A stretch of DNA of 62,711 bases, from assembly GCA_003280725.1 (NCBI GenBank), contig QCED01000007.1, forward strand, positions 1 to 62,711. Reading direction: 5' to 3'. The notes beneath the pieces were generated by a model. That model was not told the DNA's origin. It saw only the letters and a program-made list of their open reading frames with translations, and made no database searches. A program made the translations under genes and the position numbers. This document shows positions 58,492 to 62,711 of the stretch, in pieces (position 1 is the first letter of the stretch; every line of letters starts with the position of its first letter). The stretch is from Prochlorococcus sp. AG-355-M18. GTDB taxonomy: Bacteria > Cyanobacteriota > Cyanobacteriia > PCC-6307 > Cyanobiaceae.

Positions 58492-59820
58492 TTAAACTTT
58501 TTCTCCAGCTTCAAATCCTCTAAAACATTTAAATCTAGGAAACCTAAGACTAAAAGCCACCGCATCCTTGGATTTGGTTTTAGCATCTGCTCTGATTTCT
58601 ACAAGTTGACCAATAAGTTGATTCCGTTTTGACCAATATTCTTCACGTTGGATATCACTAAATCCGCTTCCACAACTAAGACTGTATTCATAACCATCAT
58701 CTTCCCCCTCTACTAGGACAGCTCCAAGTCTACCTTTATTGCGACCTGTGCCTTCCTCAACCGACACAACCTTTAATGTGACTTCAATAAAAGGTTTTGC
58801 TTTTAACCAACTGTGTGTTCTTTTACATTCATATATAGCATCAGGATCTTTAATCATTACTCCTTCATATCCACCTTCGACGGCAGATTTATTCAGTTCT
58901 ACAAATCTTTTCTGCCCCTCAATGGTGTCGAGATCTACATTTTCCCATTCAAGTGTTTTTATATGTTTTAGAAGTATAGAATGTTTTGCTACCCATTCTT
59001 TTACTAATAAACTTCTTGCTGTTTGACTAGTGTTCCATCTCCCTTTTTGGAAGTTCTCAAGGGGACATAAGTCAAATAGGTGTAGAACTGCGTCTTTTGT
59101 TTGTTTGCCATCTTTTCTATAAACCTGTTTCATTAAATCCTGAAAGTTAGCGCTCATTATTTCACCATCTAGGACTAAGTCATGAGGTGTAGGATTTTTT
59201 TGTAAGACGTTTTCTATTTCTGAGATAATATGACCAAAATTATGGAATTGTTTCCCATTACGAGAAAACATTTCTACTTTATTTTGTCTAATAATAGTTA
59301 AGACGCGCACACCATCTAATTTGATTTCAATTTGCTTTTTTCCAATCATTTTTTTTTCATGATTTGCACTGTCATGTGCTAAAGGACAAGAAAAAATAGG
59401 AATCGCATACTTGGGAAATTTCTTGGCTATCTTGTTGATTGTTTTTTCAGATACACCACATCTAAGATCTTTAATTAAAACTCTTCTATAAAATCCGTTC
59501 CACTCCTCTTTTGTGGCCGATTCCATAGCCGTAATAATTGCATCGCGAGCAGCGTGACCAGTAAGTTCTCTTTGAATAAGCTTATTTGCTAATTCCCTAA
59601 AATCTTTCCATAAAAAATTTTGACTTTTTTCATTCTCTTTTTCAGGAACAATTTTTACACCAAAAGTTACTAATGGATCAAGTGCCATACGGATTCCCTC
59701 AAAAAAATCATCTAGACCTTCTTCCATTGCTTCTGAAATGATTTTTTCTTTATCTAATCTACTTGGATGTAATTCTAATTGATGTATTATCTCTTCTTTA
59801 AACAATTCTTTTTGCCTCAC
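58492..59820 (-). CDS. Viral-type ATP-dependent DNA ligase
   Basis: Seals nicks in duplex DNA through an AMP-lysine intermediate. The 442-residue protein has an N-terminal helical domain (about 1-150), then motif I EIKLDGVRVL with catalytic Lys167, motif III region LVLDGEIM (about 215-222), HLFDLCP (247-253), motif IV EGGYEGVMIKDP (315-326) and motif V WLKAKPF (338-344), and a C-terminal OB domain beginning about 348 (TLKVVSVEEGTG). The layout, with KDLRCGVSEKTINK in the N-domain, recalls T4-like phage ligases more than the bacterial LigD/LigB types. Bacterial replication uses NAD-dependent LigA, so this is an extra enzyme. It may be horizontally acquired. Confidence 0.9.
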   Translation of the reverse strand: MRQKELFKEEIIHQLELHPSRLDKEKIISEAMEEGLDDFFEGIRMALDPLVTFGVKIVPEKENEKSQNFLWKDFRELANKLIQRELTGHAARDAIITAMESATKEEWNGFYRRVLIKDLRCGVSEKTINKIAKKFPKYAIPIFSCPLAHDSANHEKKMIGKKQIEIKLDGVRVLTIIRQNKVEMFSRNGKQFHNFGHIISEIENVLQKNPTPHDLVLDGEIMSANFQDLMKQVYRKDGKQTKDAVLHLFDLCPLENFQKGRWNTSQTARSLLVKEWVAKHSILLKHIKTLEWENVDLDTIEGQKRFVELNKSAVEGGYEGVMIKDPDAIYECKRTHSWLKAKPFIEVTLKVVSVEEGTGRNKGRLGAVLVEGEDDGYEYSLSCGSGFSDIQREEYWSKRNQLIGQLVEIRADAKTKSKDAVAFSLRFPRFKCFRGFEAGEKV

Positions 59821-59829
59821 AAGAAATTA

Positions 59830-60249
59830 TTAATTCACTTTTGCTATTCTGTCTATTTTCCAATCATTGTCAGTTTTCGCGAAAGTAAAATCTAATGGGA
59901 GTTCATCTTGTTTATCTTCTGATTTTAAATTCAAAGTTATTATGATTTGATCTTCTTGGACTCTAGGTCTTCCTGATTTTAAATTTCTGTATTTATTGAG
60001 ATTTAAACTAGCTAAAAATTTGAGAAAGTCTTGGCGCTTCACATGAGTTTTATAAGTTTTTGTAGTCAAACCATATGCTGCATCAATTCTGCCAGCCGCT
60101 ATTTGATCAAAAAACTTTCTTACTAATGGATTAATTCCTCTGGCACTTATAACTAATTTGACTGCATTAAAAGTCCAAAAAGAAACTAGTACAGCTCCGC
60201 CAACTAATAATGCTTTAATTCCGATATCTTTGACTAGTGTTGCATCCAT
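59830..60249 (-). CDS. NTF2-like protein with an N-terminal membrane helix
   Basis: The 139-residue protein has a hydrophobic segment around residues 11-28 (IKALLVGGAVLVSFWTFN), then a soluble domain: LVRKFFDQIAAGRIDAAYGL (about 42-61), TYKTHVKRQDFLKFLASL and the final strands DELPLDFTFAKTDNDWKIDR. The order helix-helix-beta sheet with a DW(K)ID ending resembles DUF4864/SnoaL-like NTF2-fold proteins, which may bind small ligands. No catalytic residue can be named. It starts nine bases upstream of the ligase gene (ATG 60249) on the same strand and may share its transcript. Confidence 0.7.
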   Translation of the reverse strand: MDATLVKDIGIKALLVGGAVLVSFWTFNAVKLVISARGINPLVRKFFDQIAAGRIDAAYGLTTKTYKTHVKRQDFLKFLASLNLNKYRNLKSGRPRVQEDQIIITLNLKSEDKQDELPLDFTFAKTDNDWKIDRIAKVN

Positions 60250-60333
60250 GTTGATTTTGTTTTTTATTACTTTAAGAAAAGAAATCGTTTTTGATGGCTT
60301 TTTTTGTCAAAATAATATTAATTTTAATCCATA

Positions 60334-60861
60334 ATGCCCTTAATTCCTCTTTTACCTTTATTTCATAAATTTAATAGCCAATATTTTGAAAATTCTTTAG
60401 CGGTTAATAATCAACCTTTAGTAAAAGTTAGATGGAGTGATAATAGATTAAAAACTACTGCTGGTTTTTATAAAAGAAAACGAATTAATGGTCATGTAGA
60501 TTCTGAAATTATCTTATCGAAACCTATTTTGAGTAAATTATCTACTAGTGAAATAAACAGTACTCTATGTCATGAAATGATTCATGCATGGGTAGATAGG
60601 ATATTAAAAAAAAATGAGATACATGGTCCAAATTTCTTAGAAAAGATGAATGAAATTAATGAGAAAGAGAAGAATTTTCAAATTTCTGTGAGGCACTCAT
60701 TTCCTATTGAAAGGAGAGAATTAAAATACATAGGAATTTGCCAAAATTGTGGTGAGAAATTTTTCTACAGGAAAAGGATAAAGAATATTGCTTGTAAAAA
60801 ATGTTGTTTAAATTTCTTTAATGGATCATGGAATAAAAAGTGTTTAATTTTGTTTGATTAA
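60334..60861 (+). CDS. SprT-like zinc metalloprotease
   Basis: The 175-residue protein has the gluzincin-type motif LCHEMIHAWVDRI (HExxH at about 80-84) and a preceding KVRWSDNRLKTTAGFYKRK and HVDSEIILSKPILSKLSTSE. A C-terminal zinc ribbon is seen as ICQNCGEKFF and NIACKKCCLNFF (four Cys). This combination is the SprT/Spartan architecture; eukaryotic Spartan cleaves DNA-protein crosslinks, whereas the bacterial role is unclear. It is divergent from the NTF2-like/ligase pair across an 84-base gap; both the ligase and SprT concern DNA ends or crosslinks, but a link is speculative. Confidence 0.88.
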   Translation: MPLIPLLPLFHKFNSQYFENSLAVNNQPLVKVRWSDNRLKTTAGFYKRKRINGHVDSEIILSKPILSKLSTSEINSTLCHEMIHAWVDRILKKNEIHGPNFLEKMNEINEKEKNFQISVRHSFPIERRELKYIGICQNCGEKFFYRKRIKNIACKKCCLNFFNGSWNKKCLILFD

Positions 60862-60943
60862 AAATATAAGATGTGTTTTTGTTTCTATATTTGGAATTTT
60901 TTATTTTTTAATGTAATTTATATTTTAAAAAGCATAATAATTT

Positions 60944-61507
60944 ATGGATTCAAGAAGAATTAGAAATCTTAGAAATAGTTTTGATAAAAATATTGTTGAT
61001 AAACAGGTTAATAAAATTTTCGAAACTGGAAGACAATTTGTTGATGGAGTATCTGGTGCAAGGCCAGGAAAAAGAAGGAACTCAGATTTTCAAGGAATAA
61101 CAAGTAAGAGTGTTAAAAAAGTAGGAAGATGGGTATCTGAAAAAGTGGATTTATTTTTGGATGAAGATAATGATGATTGGAATGATGAGAATTTTTATGA
61201 TGATAACAGTGATATTAGGACATTTTCCAGAGAATCAAATTCTTATGAATCTGTTAAAAAGCACTCAAAAAGACCTTTAGAAGCAATATCTTTAAGGCAA
61301 CCAAACAATTTACAGACAACTGCGCAAAAAAAATTACCTTATGTGAAAGAGAGTAAGGACGAAGATTGGCCAGATGAAATGGATTTCAAAGTTGAAAGAT
61401 GGCAAAGAGCTTCAGAAAAAGAGAATAATACTTCGAGAGATCAATCAAATCAACAAGTTCAATCCAAATCAAGAAATCTTCCCAAATCAAGAAGAAGAAG
61501 AGTATAG
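60944..61507 (+). CDS. Unknown charged protein
   Basis: The 187-residue product starts MDSRRIRNLRNSFDKNIVD and ends in a basic tail (KSRNLPKSRRRRV). It has no membrane segment or recognisable domain. Middle parts are Asp/Asn-rich (DEDNDDWNDENFYDDNSD, about 73-90) and Ser/Gln-rich near the C-terminus; it is predicted largely disordered. Similar compositions occur in RNA-associated proteins, but I do not recognise a family. The 3' end overlaps the convergent chorismate-lyase gene by 21 bases. Composition and the clean ATG (60944) support it as a real gene. Confidence 0.7.
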   Translation: MDSRRIRNLRNSFDKNIVDKQVNKIFETGRQFVDGVSGARPGKRRNSDFQGITSKSVKKVGRWVSEKVDLFLDEDNDDWNDENFYDDNSDIRTFSRESNSYESVKKHSKRPLEAISLRQPNNLQTTAQKKLPYVKESKDEDWPDEMDFKVERWQRASEKENNTSRDQSNQQVQSKSRNLPKSRRRRV

Positions 61508-62029
61508 TTTCGTAAATTCTTTAATTCCTGAATAGCCTAATAAACTTTCTAAATGTGGATTGAATACTTCTCTAATAATTGTTAGGGGCTTTTTGTCTCG
61601 AAAAAATCTATAATTTCTAGACCAGAATGGACCTTTAAAACAAAATTTATCCTCTAACCAATTTGAATTAACAAGTGAAATTCGGTCAACTTCTCTAAAC
61701 AATTCTGATCTGTCTTGTGTCAAATTCTTCCAAATTGGTTCTTCTTTGGCTTTTAAATTTTCTTTCACTTGTTCTGCATTCCACCAACTTTCAGCCCATG
61801 CTAGGTTTTTATTGTTGTTTTTAATCCATACTTGTCTTCTAATTAAAGGACCATTTAACTGATTTAATTCTTTAGGACCTTCTTCAATGAATAGAGGATC
61901 TGCTTGCATTGAAATTAATTTAATTTTTGTCTCTTGATTTGTTAAAAGCTGTAAATGTCTAGTTGGACTTCCATCCCCAAGTAGCATTAATTTCCATGGA
62001 CCAGATATTTTTGGTAATGAATTTTTCAC
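61487..62029 (-). CDS. Chorismate lyase-like protein (DUF98 type)
   Basis: The 180-residue protein resembles the cyanobacterial DUF98-type chorismate pyruvate-lyase that produces 4-hydroxybenzoate for plastoquinone. Markers are PWKLMLLGDGSPTRHLQLLT (11-30), GPLIRRQVWIKNNNKNLAWA (about 59-78), ELFREVDRISLVNSNWLEDK (about 113-132) and WSRNYRFFRDKKPLTIIREVF (about 139-159). The GTG at 62029 is used as start (no upstream ATG in frame is better). It sits at the 3' end of the unknown charged gene (21-base overlap) and 81 bases downstream of mnmG. The reaction is inferred from family identity. Confidence 0.82.
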   Translation of the reverse strand: MKNSLPKISGPWKLMLLGDGSPTRHLQLLTNQETKIKLISMQADPLFIEEGPKELNQLNGPLIRRQVWIKNNNKNLAWAESWWNAEQVKENLKAKEEPIWKNLTQDRSELFREVDRISLVNSNWLEDKFCFKGPFWSRNYRFFRDKKPLTIIREVFNPHLESLLGYSGIKEFTKLYSSSS

Positions 62030-62110
62030 TAAAAAAGTAGAGGCTTTTTCTTCCCATAAAATTTTTGGTGAGTTAAAAAGTGTATTATTCAGTGCTCAGA
62101 CGAATTGCTT

Positions 62111-62711
62111 TTAAGATGATAACTTTTTTTCGACAAAAATATTTGATTTTTCTTTTTTTATTTCTCTTATTTTTAACCAAACAAGTAATGCAGTTAAATC
62201 AGCTTTGCTTACTCCAGGAATTTTTGAAGCATCACCAAAATTTTTTGGCTTTATCTTATTCAAATTTTCCCTAGCTTCTAAAGATAATGTATCTATCTTT
62301 TCATAATTTATTTCTTGAGGCAGAGATTTACAGCTTTGACGATTTATTTGTTCAATGTTGTTTTTTTGTCTTTTAAGGTAACCCTCGTATTTAATATCTA
62401 TTTCAACACCTTCCTGAATTGCAGAACCTAGATTTTTTTCAGTCAGATTATATCTAATTAGATCTGAATAATGAAAGTTTGGTCTTTTTAAGAGTTCTTT
62501 CAAGGTTGTGGATCCTTTGATCTTGGATCCCGTTTCTAATTCTATTTTTTTTGATACTTCATCGGTATTCTTTAAACGAGTGTTTTTTAATCTTAATTTC
62601 TCTTCTTCAAGTAGTTTCATTTTTTCTTGATAGACCGACCATCTTTTCTCATCAATTAGCCCTATTTCATAACCTAATGGGGTTAGTCTCCTATCTGCAT
62701 TATCTCCTCTC
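62111..62711 (-). CDS. mnmG: tRNA uridine-5-carboxymethylaminomethyl enzyme MnmG, 3' part only
   Basis: The C-terminal part of MnmG (GidA), which with MnmE modifies the wobble uridine of some tRNAs. The frame is open to the window edge; at the edge it reads [19 protein letters not shown], the typical MnmG FAD-domain end, and then the helical C-terminal domain with [35 protein letters not shown] and the final [17 protein letters not shown], which matches the characteristic helix-hairpin-like tail. A Met at 62620 is internal and is not the start. Only about 200 of roughly 650 residues are in view. The FAD site is outside the window. Confidence 0.95.
   Translation of the reverse strand, partial: RGDNADRRLTPLGYEIGLIDEKRWSVYQEKMKLLEEEKLRLKNTRLKNTDEVSKKIELETGSKIKGSTTLKELLKRPNFHYSDLIRYNLTEKNLGSAIQEGVEIDIKYEGYLKRQKNNIEQINRQSCKSLPQEINYEKIDTLSLEARENLNKIKPKNFGDASKIPGVSKADLTALLVWLKIREIKKEKSNIFVEKKLSS

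Noticed and set aside
62080..62274. Plus-strand ORF over mnmG 3' end
   Set aside because: Antisense shadow of the conserved mnmG sequence with biased Leu/Phe composition.

Overview
The window is very AT-rich, gene-dense bacterial chromosome. Individual proteins (a sucrose-phosphate-synthase-type glycosyltransferase, DUF3134, DUF1400, a DUF98-type chorismate lyase, a group 2 cyanobacterial sigma factor, DnaK2-type Hsp70, a PRC-barrel protein beside dnaN) and the gene order dnaN - PRC-barrel - purL - purF - gyrA/parC-like point to a marine picocyanobacterium, most likely a high-light-adapted Prochlorococcus. This is inferred from protein families, base composition and remembered synteny; no search was run.

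Layout. (1) 1-13627, left of the origin: a truncated rsbU-like phosphatase, ftsY, nusB and a DUF502 membrane protein on the minus strand; queG and a TPR protein, then a gyrA/parC-like topoisomerase subunit, on the plus strand; then purF, purL, a PRC-barrel protein and dnaN on the minus strand, reading away from the origin. (2) 13628-13956: the only gene-free stretch over 300 bases. It carries a cluster of DnaA-box-like motifs and is the probable replication origin. (3) 13957-39059: core metabolism and repair (thrC, ubiB-like kinase, recN, uvrA, sucrose phosphate synthase, mraY, argG, rpsF, aroE, dnaK, an amino-acid-oxidase-like flavoprotein, purU, ClC channel, acnB, DAHP synthase, phytol/polyprenol kinase, sigma factor). 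(4) 39253-43468: ppk, an MFS exporter and cobA. (5) 43441-54241: ten consecutive minus-strand genes with short gaps or 4-base overlaps, mazG-speE-speB-gcvT-aspS-pyrG-queE-queC-pabB-pabC. (6) 54340-58221: tRNA-Val(UAC), an IscA-like protein, valS and a TVP38/DedA-like membrane protein. (7) 58226-62711: a looser, accessory-looking end with a possible 50-residue ORF, a viral-type ATP-dependent DNA ligase, an NTF2-like membrane protein, a SprT-like metalloprotease, an unknown charged protein, a chorismate lyase and the 3' end of mnmG.

Functionally this is housekeeping sequence: replication start and clamp, purine synthesis, chorismate/folate branches, queuosine synthesis (queC, queE, queG), polyamines, one-carbon metabolism (gcvT, purU) and DNA repair. 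I found no convincing undescribed multi-gene system. The most notable items are a one-base frameshift in purF inside a run of eight C (coding strand), a phage-type ATP ligase among core genes, a topoisomerase A subunit without a GyrA box, a tRNA gene lying 15 bases upstream of an iron-sulfur assembly ORF, and 3'-overlapping convergent genes at most tail-to-tail junctions. Non-ATG starts (GTG or TTG) are forced by upstream stops or frame at several genes.
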